This document shows positions 11,898 through 24,396 of a stretch of DNA of 64,000 bases, piece after piece (position 1 is the stretch's first letter; the number at the start of each line of letters is the position of its first letter). The notes under the pieces were generated by a model, which saw nothing but the letters and a program-made list of their open reading frames with translations, did no database searches and had not been told where the DNA came from. The position numbers and the translations under genes were made by a program. This DNA comes from Anaeramoeba flamelloides (Eukaryota > Metamonada > Anaeramoebidae), in NCBI GenBank assembly GCA_027625915.1, contig JANTQA010000030.1, positions 3,472,001 to 3,536,000 on the forward strand, in the 5' to 3' direction.

Positions 11898-12929
11898 TAA
11901 GGTGAAAATGAAAAAAAAAATAAAAATAACCTTTTTTTAACATTAAACCATTTCTTAATAAATAACTTTAAACTTTAAATGATCGTATTGTCAATAATTT
12001 TTGATCATTAAATTACTTTGAATTATTGTATTGTCTCCACAAACCATACAACCCTTCCAACATTACTGCGAAATTTTAGAAGACTTTGAAATTGGTTTTC
12101 ATTTCAAAAATTGTGTTTTATGAAATATAAAATTCGATTTCAATCATAAGATTAAAATTTTAACTTCTCTTATTTCATTAGAGTTATTTTTTTTTGTAAA
12201 AATATACAAAGATAAAAATTAAATTTTCTCAAGAATATTATTTCCAGAAACCATGGAAACTTGATTGTATTTTTTGATCCTTTGTTTTTAAATTGTAAAA
12301 ACCTGAGATTTTAACAATTTTCGTAATTGGAGATCCACATTAAAATTAGTATTTTAAGGGATCAGTCTTCGACGTCAACAAAGCAAAATTCTAAAAAATG
12401 TTATTGGTGGTATTCTCTACTGACAAATTTTGTAGATCCCATGTCAAAAAATTTCTAATTGCCTCAGAAAGTCTTCCAAGAAAATTAGTTTAAGAGATCA
12501 ATTTTTTTTTTCATTTTTTCTCTAAAAGAAAACTATTAAATTCATTTTATTTCTCACAATTTAACAAGTTTTTACCCCGTTAATTGGGGTATATTATTAA
12601 ATTTCAAAATTGGTGAAATTGAATTTTTTCATCTTTTTCAAGGGTTTCTTGATTATTATTATTAGTATGATGATTTTGAATGGTTTTTTTAAATTGTAAG
12701 AGGAAAAATCAAAAATACTATTTTGTTATTGGTAGTATTTTATTACTTAAATTGTAGAATATTCAAAATCTCGAAATCATCAATACTAAATATTTGTTTT
12801 GGAAACCAATTTCAACAACAGAAATAAAGTGAAAATTTTTTTGCCATTAAAATAAGTTGCCAAAGTCTAATTGGTCACTTAATAATTGTTTTTTTCAAAA
12901 TCCTTGCCAAAATTTTCTAGCATATCATC

Positions 12930-12978
12930 CAAACATATTTTAGCATACTCTAACATACCTCAACATGCCTTAACATAC
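12930..12978. repeat. Short degenerate tandem repeat (AACATAC type)
   Basis: Four imperfect 11-12-bp units of the form (T/C)T(A/C)AACAT(A/G)C follow one another: AGCATACTCT, AACATACCTC, AACATGCCTT, AACATACAG. No gene or structure is attached to it. Confidence 0.6.
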
Positions 12979-13139
12979 AGTAAATGGTATTTTAAATGTC
13001 TACTGTTTTATATATTTCAATTGAATTGACTATTTTGAAAAAAATAAGAATTTGACCAAAAGGGAAATTTGACTAAATTTAAAATTTACTAATTTTCCAG
13101 TTTATTGTCATTTTTATCATTATTATACTAATACATTTC

Positions 13140-13470
13140 TTTGTTACCAGTAATATTATTATAAGATTTTTTTTTTCTTTTTTGAGATAAAACTTTTGGC
13201 TAACCAAAAAATTGATAAATTCAACGAATTAAAAAATAATTGTATTTTTTTAAGAAGAGAAGTTATAATAATCAAAATTTTCAAGTCATGTAAAAATTTT
13301 ACGAAGAAATTTTGTTTTTGTTTTAAAGATGAAATTTGATTTATTTCAAAATAAAATTATCTTGACAATATTTGGGAAAGAGTTAATTTTATCCTCACAA
13401 AAATTCAAAATTATTATTTTCTGCCAAAAATGAATCGAATTGTTATAAGGATTCATTTGAATAAAACTAA
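13140..13470. repeat. Dispersed repeat, copy 1 (partner at 29220-29510)
   Basis: It shares with 29220-29510 the ordered blocks TTTTTTGAGATAA, AAATTTTGTTTTTGTT, GATGAAATTTGATT, TTCAAAATAAAATT, GATATTTGGGAAA (GACAATATTTGGGAAA here) and AATTTTATC. No TIRs were found by eye. Non-coding. Confidence 0.55.
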
Positions 13471-14841
13471 ATAATTTGTTTTTAAAATTTCTTCACAATT
13501 TTTTTTGCAATTTTTATTTATATTTTTTGAAAACTAGAAAAGATATTTTTTAAACATAAAAGAAAAAAATTTTTTTGTATAATAGTTCTCAATTTAATTG
13601 ATAAACTGTAGTTTAGCTTCTATCAACTTTATTTATTGAACCACCCATACCAGTAATAATTTTATTTGTTGAGATTTGAATTGAAATATTAATCAAAGAA
13701 AAAGAAAAATCAATTAAAAATCTGTTTTCCACGCAATACTTGTATCAATTCACAAATCAAGTGATGTAAAATTTAATCTAAACTTTTTTTCAAACAAAAG
13801 GGCATACCTCTCAAATCATCAATACTATTAAATTTTAGTGTTAATAAGAGAATTGCTTATTGATGATTTTCATTTTTTCATTTTAATTATTTATTTTTTC
13901 ATTTTTATTCATTTTATGGATATTGAACAGTTGGAAAATGAAAAAAAACAAGATAAGAAGAAACCAATTTGGAAATAATCCGATATGTATATAAATGGAA
14001 ACAGTTTAAGCTTCATTTCGAATAAGCTAGATATAGGAATTAAGAAAGAGCATTATTAGATTGATGCATGTAACAAAGAAAAGAGAAAATAAAGAAAAAA
14101 ACAATTCCACCAAAAGAACCAGATGAATTGTTGCTTTTGATTCAAAATGAGACTTTAAATAACAAAAGTTCGACATGTAAAGAGTTATCAATAACTTGTA
14201 AAGAACTTTTTCCCAATTCACTGTGTTCAATGGTTTTTATTGATTTAATAATTTTTTTTGCTTTACAATTTTCAAAACGGGATTTCTCATTTCAAATAAA
14301 AGGGCACACCAATTTTTAAAATATTTAATTTTAATTTTTCTTGTTTTGTTTTGATGAGTTTTTTAAATATTCAGTTGAGTGTTTTTGTAAAGTTTTAAAG
14401 AGTTTCTTATAGTTTATAACGATATTACAATTAATTCGATTCAATTATGAATAATTCTTGAAAATTTCTGTGCCCTTTTATTTGAAAAAGAGTTTATAAA
14501 TGTTTTTGGAAAAAAATAGAAAAGAAACGAAAAGAAATAAAATAAAAAAAAAGTAAAAGAATATAAATGAAAAGAAAGAAAAGAAAAGTAAAAGGAAAGA
14601 AAAGAAAGAAAAGTAAAGTAAAAAAAAAAGAAAAGAAAAGATGAGAAAAGTAAAAAAAAAGAAAAGTATCAAAATCAAAAAAAAAAACAAAAAAAAAAGA
14701 AAAAAAAAGAAAAGAAAAGGAATATAAAGTAAAAGAAAAGAAAAAAAATTTAATGAAAAATGAAAAATAATTCAATCTTTGGTTTGTTTTATTTATTTTG
14801 AAAATTTTAATTGAAATTATTTCAAAAATCACTTTTTTTAA

Positions 14842-17800
14842 TTAGTTTTTTTTTTTAAAAAAATTTGTAGTATGAGATTTTAATAATTCGTTAGCACTGA
14901 TAAATGATTGATATAACTTTTCTGAAATGATTTGTTCATTTTCATTCTTTGCTTTATATAAATATTCAACTATTTTCATTATTCCATCGAACCAAAATTG
15001 AATGGCATTTTTCAAATCTGAATATATATCAATAAAGCAATCAAATTGCTTGTCAAGTTTGTTATAGACTTGCTCTTGCGAATCGCCGGAAATGACCTGT
15101 TCTAAAAACCAACGGATAACGATTCCTAAGGAAACTGATTCGTCTACGTAGCAGGGGTAGCCAGATTGGCATTTGGACAAAGAGGGCAACTTCATCAACG
15201 ATTTTCCACGTAGAAGCAAATCCAATAATATCATTTCAAATAAATTTCTCAAGGTTTCGTTATGCAAATTTACAATGCCTTTAAAGGCTAATAGATCATG
15301 ATAAACGATTGTGGACCAAGGAGAGTCGCCTTTGGATTTTGTTGCAAATGAAGAAAAGATTCGAGAGATTAATCTAATTTGGTGTGAATGCTCAGTTTCC
15401 TCTACAGTGCATAATTTCTTTAATGAAACACCAAAAATATTTTCATGATAATTAAATTGATCACTGAAAATTGAATTAGTAAGAAGCATTTGAATAAACA
15501 CCATTGCCATTTCAGAATATTGTGGGAATTTTAAAATGCATTCTTGCAATGGCTTACCAAGAGAGGTAAGTGTGTAATTTGGGTTAATATATCCAGTTGC
15601 AATCAAAAAGTTTTTATGCACATGGAACAACAACTCTTGTTTGGTATCTAATGAGAAGAGGATTAAATTTCGATTTTTTTTTAAGTCTATATCCAATGGC
15701 TTATATGTCCCATCGACTTTCATGACTGCAGAAATATAATCACTTGGGTGCGATAATTGTTCAAATAATTTGCCCTTATCGTTTTCTGAAAGTTTATTTT
15801 GTTCAGAGTCTCTAAATTGCTTAAATAAATGTTGACTTGACTTGCAAAATGGGAATTTTGTGACTATTTGATTCATTCCGTTCTGTTGTGGCACTACAAA
15901 AATTTCCAATGGAATCTGTTGTTGTGTATTGTTCCAAATTATTTTCTGATATGATAAAGTTGTAAATTCTTCATTTAAAGATCTTAATAATAATGATTGG
16001 GAATGAATCAAATATTTTTTTGTTAATTCCCCATGTAAAATATCTAAATAATTAATTGATGGGAAAAGTGGGGGGGGTTCAAAATAAAATTTTGAAATAA
16101 TGCTATCCAGTACTCTTGGCCCGATGATATTTTGAGATAAATAAAAATAAATTTGCTGTGGTAATTGAAATCCGACGTATTCTCTAATATTAATATTATA
16201 ATTAAAATTTTTATTTTAATACGTAAATTAGAAATATGTTTTTAAGATTTTAGAAATTTCAGATATTGTAAAAAGTTAATGGGGCACGATTAGGGTATGG
16301 TTTGATTGTATAATGAGATGATTAATTGATGATAAAATGAGAAATTAAAATGATTTTAGAATTAGGTATAGAGTACAATATTACCAGGTATACTCTTTTA
16401 AATACTTTTAGTTATTTAAACTTTTTTGTGTGTTTTTTTTTTTTTTTGAAATTTATTTTTTATAAAATCATTTTAAAAAAATGTGTCCAAAAAAAAAAGT
16501 CATTTAAAAATTTGGTAGATTTAAGTTGACGAACTGTTTTTTTTTTTTGACACTTTTGTAATTTTTTTTGTCATACTTTTTAAAACAACTATAAATTACG
16601 ATAGGTTTTTTTTTTGAAAAAATGATTTATAAAAAAAAAAAAATTAATTAGAAATTTTACGTTGGAAAAGAAATAGAGCGAACAACACCATCCTTATAAA
16701 GAGCATACCAATTTTGAGTATTTTGAGTTTGATTTTGTTGGTTAAACTATATAATTTAAAAAAAAAAAAAAAAAAAAAACATGTTTATTAAGAAGATAAT
16801 GATAATTAAAATTTAATTGTATTATTATTTAGAAAAAAGGGATAAAATCGTAAACAAATTTTTAATTGATTTGTGAAGATCTTTTTCTCATCATACTCAA
16901 TGTAAAGAAACATAATTTTTCCAAAATTGAAATAAAAAATATTTTCATTTATTAATTTGAAAAATGACAGAATGTCTACACAAAATGAATTACGAAACAG
17001 AAATTACAAAATAGATGCTATTTTATTAGTTTTTTTATCTTTCAAGATCAATAAAAAAATTTTCAATCAAAAGTAAATCTAAAAAAAAAAATAATTGATT
17101 TTCATTTTCATTATTAGCATTTCTAAGTTTCATTAGTTTATGATGATTTGTTAAACACACAACAAAATTTGAATAGTCTAACATTTTAAAATTATATTTT
17201 CACAATAACAATAAGATTAAAATTTGAAGTTATTTTTCAATTGATCGTCACAATTTTAAGCCTATCACTAGATAATCTTTTGTTAAAAACTTTTCCTTCT
17301 TCATCAGCTTATCTATTTTTGTGTTTTATAATCGGTAATATCGATTGAAAATTATTTTGTATACCAAATAATAGAATTTTCCATCATAAAGCCTATAATA
17401 CATGGGTATGATAATTATTTCGTTTAAATATCATTTCTTGTAAATTTCAATTATTTTGTGAATAAATGTATTTTTTTCGTTATTTTTTCAAAGTATAACT
17501 TTTTTTTACTTAATTTGTTTTTTTGATCGAAAAGATATTTTTTCTCGAAAAAGTCAATTCTATGAAAAAAGTTAATTTCAAAGTTCCAATTTTGTGATAA
17601 ACAAATAATCATTTTTTCAGATAATATTTTTCTTTTAAAATCTTGTTTACTTTTAAGAATTATCAAGTTATTATATTAATCGAGTTTTTACTGAAGAAAT
17701 CTTATTTTCAAGATGATAACTTTTTTTAATCAACAAACTGATCTTCAAGAGAAATTTTTCAATGAACAAAAAACAAAGAAAAATATATCAATTGCCAGAT

Positions 17801-20800
17801 CAAAACAAGAATTGAATTTTACTTTGATTTGGCTGACAAATTTATCTATCCTTATCATCAACTCAAATAACAACTGATTGCAAATTCTCATTTCTCAATC
17901 TCTTGTAACATCATTTATTGCTATGAAAATAAAATACTTTTGAATAATACCAATCCCATTGAAATTCTAAACTGTTTTTCAGTCAAAGGGGCCCAGTTGT
18001 AATACGTATAACACATGTGTTTAAAGGGTTTGCATAGATATTAGAAGAAAAATTTTATTTTGGAAATTTTCAAATTTGAAATCATTTTTTCACATTTTTA
18101 CACATTTTTGTTTTTTTTTTTCGTTTTTTTTTTTAAAACTTCATTCGTTTGCAAAAATTTTTTTTATTGCAAGATCAATAGTCACTTTGTAAAAATGTGT
18201 TATTCTAAGGTTATTGAAACCATGTAAAGATTGTTGAGAAATCATATTGTTTTCTATTTCAATTCTATTCGATCTTTGATCTTGATATTTGTTTAATAAA
18301 TGTGGAAAATTTTCACTTCATTTTCATTTCCTTTTTCAAATAGAGACCACAAATACCAACAAACTTCGTTTGGGGGCTTGATTTCGAAAAGAAAAGTATG
18401 GAAAATGAAGTGAAAAATGTTTTATATTTATTATTCAAATACCAGTAGAAGTTCAAAATGAACATTGTTGTTTTTCTCAATTTTTTTGAATATTCCTAAG
18501 AATTTGAGTTTTTCAATTTTTAAGAAAATTTATTGATTAATTAGTTTTCTTTCAGACATATATCAACAATTCTTTGATGTGTATTATTCTGTTTATTTCT
18601 TATTTGTTCTTCAAAGGTCAATTATATAAAATAATTGATATTTGGAAAAAACGTTGGGCATTTGACTTAAACAGAGTTTATATTTGATTGTAATCAGTAA
18701 AACATTTTCGAAGGTATCTATAATACTAAAGGGGGTATTTCAATTTTTAAAAGCACTTTTCAATAGTAGAACTATACAATCGCAAATGAATAAAAATTAT
18801 TTGAAAAGCTTGTTGTCTTCTTTTTGTTCTTATTCTTTTAGTAACTTTTACATTATAGTGAAATTTCGAAACTAAAGGTTGAAATATTTTTGTTTTTTAA
18901 TCAATCAATTGGATCTAAAGGGAATTTCTCTTTTGTATTGGGAATTTAACTTTTGAAGGTAAAATTCTCTTTTTGAAAAATTATTTTATTCTTGTATTTC
19001 AACCTCTTTTTCTCAATTGGTTGTTAATTGTTTTTGTTTGTCTCTAAATTTGGAATTTTAATTAATTATGTCAAAAAAGTATTTTTCCTTTTCCTCTATT
19101 TTATTTTTTATTGTATCTTTATAAAGAAAGATACAATCAATAGTTGGAAATCTTTTTTATTTTTGGGTTTCTTTCACAAGAAAAATATTTTTTTATAATT
19201 GAAGATCTGTAAAACAAAAAGATCTTCAAATTGATCAAAGTATTTTCCAACAAGCCCCATTATTAGATGAGTTTTTTTCGCGAAATCTAGATTTTCCCCT
19301 GAAAGCCACACCTTTCCTTGAAAATCCAGAACTTTTCTGAAAAAAACCCAACATTTCAGCAAAAAAGTGTTTATTCATGAATAAATACTTGTTCAAGAAA
19401 AAGTATTTATAAGCGAAAAAATGAGTATTCAAGAAAAAATATTTATTTGCAAAAAAGTATTTATTTGCAAAAAAATGAGTCTTTTGCAAATAAGTAACAA
19501 AGACCTGAATTTGTCCCGTCTAGATGGAAAACTCTAATGTTTTATCTTTTAATTATTTATAAAAAATAAATTGAGATTAAAACTCTATTTGGAAGTTGAA
19601 ATTAAATAATTTATGTATTATAAAAATATTCTTTAGAGTGAAAATGTCAATTTGTTTATGATGCAATGTTTATTTCTCCAATCATTTATTTTTATGTGAG
19701 TTTTGTTAATTAAAAAATTACATCAAATTTGTTCAAGGAATGATAAAGTTTGTAATTATTTTGGCCACCAAATTTAAATTTAAAAAGATAATTAATTTAA
19801 TACTATCAAAGTATCTAGATCTATAAAATTTAAAGTGACTATTTAAATAAGAATATTTGTGTTTGGAAAGAAAAACTTTCAAATAAAAAGTTAAATTAAC
19901 AACAACGTTTGTATTTCAAATTCAATGTTTAGTGTATTTAAGAAATATTTTCAAGATTGACCATTCTCAAAAAAAAATTTATGGAGTGAGATAACAGAAT
20001 TTAGAAAATAATTTTATTTTTCGGAATTTCGTATTCGCTCGTTTCTGTGATATCAAAAGTAAAAAGAAGATTAGAAAATATGTGTTTTTTGAGAAAATTT
20101 TTTTTTTTGTGAAATTTTAATACCTTAAAACACCCTTGCTGAGAATTTTCTTATTTTTTTTTTTTTTTGATGTAGCCAAAGTTATTTAAATTTAATTCTA
20201 ACAAAGAGGTAATTCTTTTTATGTTTTATATAAAATTCTCTTTGTTAGTTGATCTATTCATAAAATTGACAATATCAAATTAAGTAAAATATTAATACTG
20301 ATTGAATCAATACCTATTGTATTTATTTCGAAAAATGTTAATCAAAATATTCCCAAAATAAGAAAAAAAAAAATTTGCAAATTTTTTTTGAGAAAACAAT
20401 GTACGACCAATTTCTATAAAAAATCGGAAATATGGTAAAGATACAAAGAATTTTTTAAACTATAAAATATAGTTATATCTATTTCCTTCTATTGAAATTT
20501 TTTAGAGATCGAACAAGATTCAACTTTGTTTGGTAAACAATTTTTTCGATCAAAAAGAAAAAAATAAACACTAATTTTCACGCCTTGAAAAAGATCAGAT
20601 AAAACCAAGATCAGAAATTTTGAATATCTTTTATTTATGTGATAACAATGCAAATAAACAAATTGGATTATAATTAAGAATCAATAAATCATCAATGATG
20701 ATTTTGGGTATTAAAATGATTATATTAGAATTGAGTTTAATAAAAATATTTCAAAATAAATTTTCTAACCGCTTTTTTGGAAATAGTTCATAAGTTAAGA

Positions 20801-22959
20801 GGGTTTTAAATTTTCACTTAAAAGGTCAAAATTAGTAGAAAAATTGAGGAATTATTGTTTGTTATTTCCAAACAGATTGGAATTTGATAAAAGGCACTAC
20901 AGATTATTTCTCATAATATGGAATTGATCGAAATTCAATTTCTCGAAAAAGAAAGATAATTTTTTCCTTTTTATAGCAAATAAATTTTGTTTTCAAAAAA
21001 TTACTTAATATTTGCAAATTTTATTTTCATGGGATCGTTTAATTCAAAATTCCCCAAAAGTTTTCCCACAACATCTCGACCCAATTTGTATTGAAACTAA
21101 TAATTGGGTTTTCAGAGAAAGAAAAATAATAAAAAAAATTGACAGATAAAAATAAATCAAATGTTTTTGGTTATTTATTAAAGGAAATTCTATTCAAAAA
21201 TCAAATAGAGTAAATACGATCCTCGAAATGTGTTGTTGGGGAACTTGAATAAAAAAAAAAAAAAAAAAGAACTAAAACCAAAAAAAATAAGAGACAACAA
21301 CAATGACTCTTTTGGAAGATTTGTTATGATTTATGATGACAAGAGAATAGTACAAGTAACTCAATTTTCAAAACTCATATACAATGCGATCTTTTAAAGT
21401 TAGAGTTCTTTACTAGTGATTACAATAATAAATGGGGAAAATTTTCACTTCATTTTCATTTATCTTTTTCAAATAGAGAACGAAACCACAAATTACAACC
21501 TAGTTCTTTGAAAACTCTCTTTGTTCAACGAAAAATAAGAAAAGGAAAATAAAGTGAAAATTTTTTCCCAATTTATAGGAAAATACCAGTATTGGGTGGG
21601 GGTGTTTTCCAATGATCAGCATTTTTAGGCAAGAAAATTGTGATTATTCTTCTTTTTCATTACCACGTTTCTTAATAAGTGTGTTTGAGTTTACCAATCT
21701 AAAAAATTGTTTTCTTGAATTTTTCATCTAAAATACACATAAAATGATTTTTTGATCCTAATTGGAGAATATTTCAAATAACTTTCTTTCAAAATTTAAC
21801 TGGGATTGGAGCAAAAGGTTTTGAAGCAGTTCGGTTAACACCAAATGTAGAACTTAATAACAAGAATATTTTAGCGTTATCAATATTTGGAATAATCAAA
21901 AGATTTTTTTCAAGACTGTATCTTATCTATTTCGAGATAAATCTTTTGTTCAATAAAAAAAATGAAAAAAAGAATAAAGGATAAATAAAAAGGAATAAAG
22001 AAAAATTGAAAATTTACTTGATCTAAATCAAAATCTTTAATAACATCAAAGGTTCCTTCGTTGAAATCAAAATTTATAATAACACGTTTGTTGTGGTATA
22101 ACAAATATTCTTGACCAGCATACACTTCATCAATAAACCCATTTTCCGAATCAACAAAAAGAGTTAGCTATTTTCAAAAAACAAGAATTAAAATGAAGTA
22201 AAAATGAAACGGAGTGTGAACGTTGTGAGTGAGGAGTTTGGTTTTACAAATAAAACAAAAGAAAGAATAATTATTATAAAAAAAAATAAAAACAAAAAGA
22301 AAAAGTCAAAAGTGCATACTTGTGGTTCAGCTAAATATGGTGCTCTAACAACTTCAACTTTAAGTTCTTTAAGGTACTCAATTAGATTTGTTATGAATAA
22401 TTGAAATTTGTAACCACCTTCAAAACCATAGAAAGCTAATCACCAACAAATGAAAAAATGAAAAAAAAAAAAAAAAAAAAAAAAGTGGTGCAGAGAATAA
22501 AAAAAAAAAAGCAAAAGCAAAAAGAAAAATTGAAAAAAAGATTAAAGATTGTGAAAGACCCAAAGAATTTTCAATCAAAAGATTGTATTATTTACTGCAA
22601 GAAGATTTCAAATTTCTTGACGCATTTTGTAATTGGCCCTTTTCAGCTTCTATTATCCCATTCGATCGATCGTGTAACCGTCGATCGATATATTCTTGTC
22701 CCAAATTCCTTCTAGGACTAGAAAGCCCACCAAAAACAAAAACAGGAGTGATATCGTAAGATTTAAATTGCTCTATTTGTTTTTTTGTGATATTCTTATA
22801 TGTTAGCGGTAAGCCGCCTGTTGCTACCTGAAAAGGTTCATTTATTTTGATTTTGGTAATCCAATATTGTCCCTGAATACCAATTCTTTTGCCTTTAAGG
22901 GACTCTAAACTTTCTGTTGAGATTGAATTTCTTGTGTAATTCCTAATAAATTTTGTCAT
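14842..22959 (-). CDS. MKT1: MKT1-like post-transcriptional regulator (XPG-fold), 738 aa, seven exons
   Basis: Homolog of yeast Mkt1, a pseudo-nuclease that acts with Pbp1 on mRNA fate in the cytoplasm (family knowledge). Exons by eye: 22959-22596, 22435-22320, 22167-22018, 21926-21801, 21727-21695, 16746-16661 and 16183-14842; every join keeps frame. Residues 1-100 form an XPG N-region (IGIQG at 26-30, PVFVFGG at 72-78). Residues 123-252 form the I-region (YLAEPQ/LTLFVDSENGFIDEV). QNWYALYKDGVVRSI matches the MKT1_N segment. YVGFQLPQQIYFYLSQ and the C-terminal HDLLAFKGIVNLHNETLRNL (587-606) match Mkt1 C-terminal blocks. The usual acidic catalytic residues are Gln29 and Gly77, so nuclease activity is unlikely. 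Exon 5 (11 codons) is the least certain, and a small exon could hide in the giant intron. Yeast Mkt1 is about 830 aa. The ATG at 22959 fits the short N-terminus. Confidence 0.85.
17975..18690. repeat. Long dispersed repeat interrupted by a MITE
   Basis: It matches 48345-48895 in order: GTCAAAGGGGC, GTTTAAAGGG, TTGGAAATTTTCAAA, ATTGYAAGATCAATAGTCAC, GTAAAAATGT.TTATTCTA, CATTGTTGTTTTTCTC, TATTTGTTC and TTTGACT.AAACA.AGTTTA. The start also matches about 41095-41330. MITE H copy A (18281-18445) lies within this copy and is absent from the one at 48 kb, so it inserted later. Confidence 0.6.
18281..18445. mobile_element. MITE family H, copy A
   Basis: About 165 bp with imperfect inverted repeats of about 45 bp. 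The left end includes TATTTGTTTAATAAAT and then TTTTCACTTCATTTTC. The right end, reverse-complemented, gives TATTTGAATAATAAAT and then TTTTTCACTTCATTTTC. TA follows the right end; the left flank is decayed. The interior shares TTTTTCAAATAGAGA.C and ACCACAAAT with copy B. Confidence 0.7.
19355..19490. repeat. Degenerate 18-bp tandem repeat
   Basis: About seven units on the minus strand of the form GCAAATAAATACTTTTTT, with variants such as CTTGAATACTCATTTTTT and CTTGAACAAGTATTTATT. In one frame they encode a repetitive Lys/Tyr/Phe peptide, but there is no start codon or protein context, so I treat this as a minisatellite inside the MKT1 intron. Confidence 0.6.
20170..20792. repeat. Dispersed repeat R7, copy 1
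   Basis: Strong match over about 520 bp to 24460-24983. Shared strings include ATATCAAATTAAG, ATATTCCCAAAA, CAATGTACGACCAATTTC, TTTTTCGATCAAAAAGAAAA, AGATCAGATAAAA versus ATATCAGATAAAA, and GATCAGAAATTTT. The right end GGAAATAGTTCATA corresponds to the terminal repeat of copy 2. The left end is poorly preserved. Confidence 0.7.
21413..21589. mobile_element. MITE family H, copy B (TA-flanked)
   Basis: A 177-bp element with TA at 21411-21412 and 21590-21591. The left end is CTAGTGATTACAATAATAAA followed by TGGGGAAAATTTTCACTTCATTTTC. The right end, reverse-complemented, is CTGGTATTTTCCTATAAATT followed by GGGAAAAAATTTTCACTTTATTTTC. This clear copy defines family H. It lies at the donor end of the giant MKT1 intron. 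Confidence 0.8.
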
Positions 22960-24396
22960 CAAAAAAATTAAAAGTTAAAAAAATAAAACGATAATATCAT
23001 CTTTTATCCTCAACAAATCTCAATTAATATTTTTTTGTCTAACAATTGTATTAAAAAAGAGATTTAGTTTCATAAAAGGTGTTGTTCGAATAAAAAATTA
23101 ACTGAGAAAAAGAGATTGAATTATTTGTTGAAAGATTCTTCAAAACTTTTGATTTTTGAGGAAAATTACTTATTAATTGGGTAATACCACTAGTTTCTCA
23201 CAAGACGTTTTTATTAATCATTTAAAGAACAAAATTATAACTTTGAATTATATTAAAATTTTCTGAATCAAATTATTTTTTAGAAGATAGAATTACTACT
23301 TTTATTTTCAAAATAAGGTTTTAGGTAGTACAAGTACAAGATTAAAACCAAAGTTTACTTTAAAGAATTTCAACTGTTTAATTTTAATGTGTTCAATTTT
23401 CTCGATAAATCCTGAGTTGTAAAATTGTAAAAAAATTTGCTTATATTGAATATAAAAAATCCAAATAATGATAAACAATTCAAGAATTTGAGAAAATAGT
23501 CTTCATTTCGTGATCAATATAAAGGCTGAGTGATCAGTCTAAAGAACTTAAGGATTGAAAAATACCCCTATTAAATTTCTCTAGGGATTTTGATTGGTTT
23601 CAATAAAAAACCAATTTAATTAAATACAGAAAAATTTAGCTCGACGATTTTTTGACAAATTATTATAAAATATTTTCATAAATATTGGATTTATATACCT
23701 TTCAGAGGAAAAGAACAACAAAAATAAATAATCTTTCGTGTTTTCATTCTTAATAATTATTATGTGGCAAATAATTTGAATTGAAAAAAGTGGCTTTTTT
23801 GGGTATGAAAAAAATTTTATAATTAAGTACTTTTTATGTATTTATTGATTTTATTTAAAAAATATTTTTAACGTGCTCTTGTATTCTTTTATTAATAAAT
23901 TCTAGTTATAGTTATTCTTTTTAAAAGTTTCATATATATATTTTTATTTGATGTTTGATAATATACCTTAAAGTTGAAATTTTAAAAAAGTAATTTTTCT
24001 TCAAAGTAAATCATCTTTTTTTTACATAAAAAGAATTCATTTCGTTTTTTTTTAATATGTGTTGTTGATCTAATTCCCTTATATTGGAATATATATATAT
24101 ATATATATATATTAATTAAACGAATTATCCAGAAAGTTGGATGCTATAAAATTATTAGTAGAATTTTGTTGAATTATTTACAAATTTGAGTATTTTTTTA
24201 AATTGAATTAGTTTAAAAATTTTAATATTTTTATGAAAATTTTTTTCTCAATTCAAAAAATAAGATTTAATAGTTTATCTCTACAATAAAATAAAAATTT
24301 ATATTTTATTTGTTTTTTTGTTATTATTAATATTTTATTAATTTTAATGCAAGTTTTTATAAAAAGTTTTAATTTTATTTCAAATTTTTTTCAAGG

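Larger units (their letters stand above)
5217..14841. other. Intergenic mobile-repeat region, no confident gene
   Basis: Nearly 9.6 kb without a supported gene. It contains MITE family A copies (5416-5644 and 11667-11897), MITE family C (6262-6458), a 410-bp TIR element (11255-11664), imperfect palindromes at 6709-6860, several long (TA)n tracts, a (TA)n(TG)n tract at 10032-10112, a CpG-dense patch near 8409-8455, a poly-C run near 9729-9741 and purine-rich A/G tracts at 14510-14750. Phe/Leu-rich frames over the last tract are composition artefacts. Confidence 0.7.
16747..21694 (-). other. Giant intron 5 of the MKT1 gene, about 4.95 kb
   Basis: The neighbouring introns of this gene are 160, 152, 91, 73 and 477 nt. 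This one runs from a GTAAAC donor at 21694 to an ATATAG acceptor before 16746. It contains two copies of MITE family H (18281-18445 and 21413-21589), one long dispersed repeat (17975-18690), one 0.6-kb repeat (20170-20792) and an 18-bp tandem repeat (19355-19490). I see no host exon in it, but a short exon covering about 20-40 residues of the Mkt1 middle region cannot be excluded. Confidence 0.65.

Noticed and set aside
14478-14832. Phe/Leu-rich minus-strand frames of 70-112 codons
   Set aside because: They read through an AAAAGAAA-type purine tract on the plus strand; the composition is an artefact of simple sequence.
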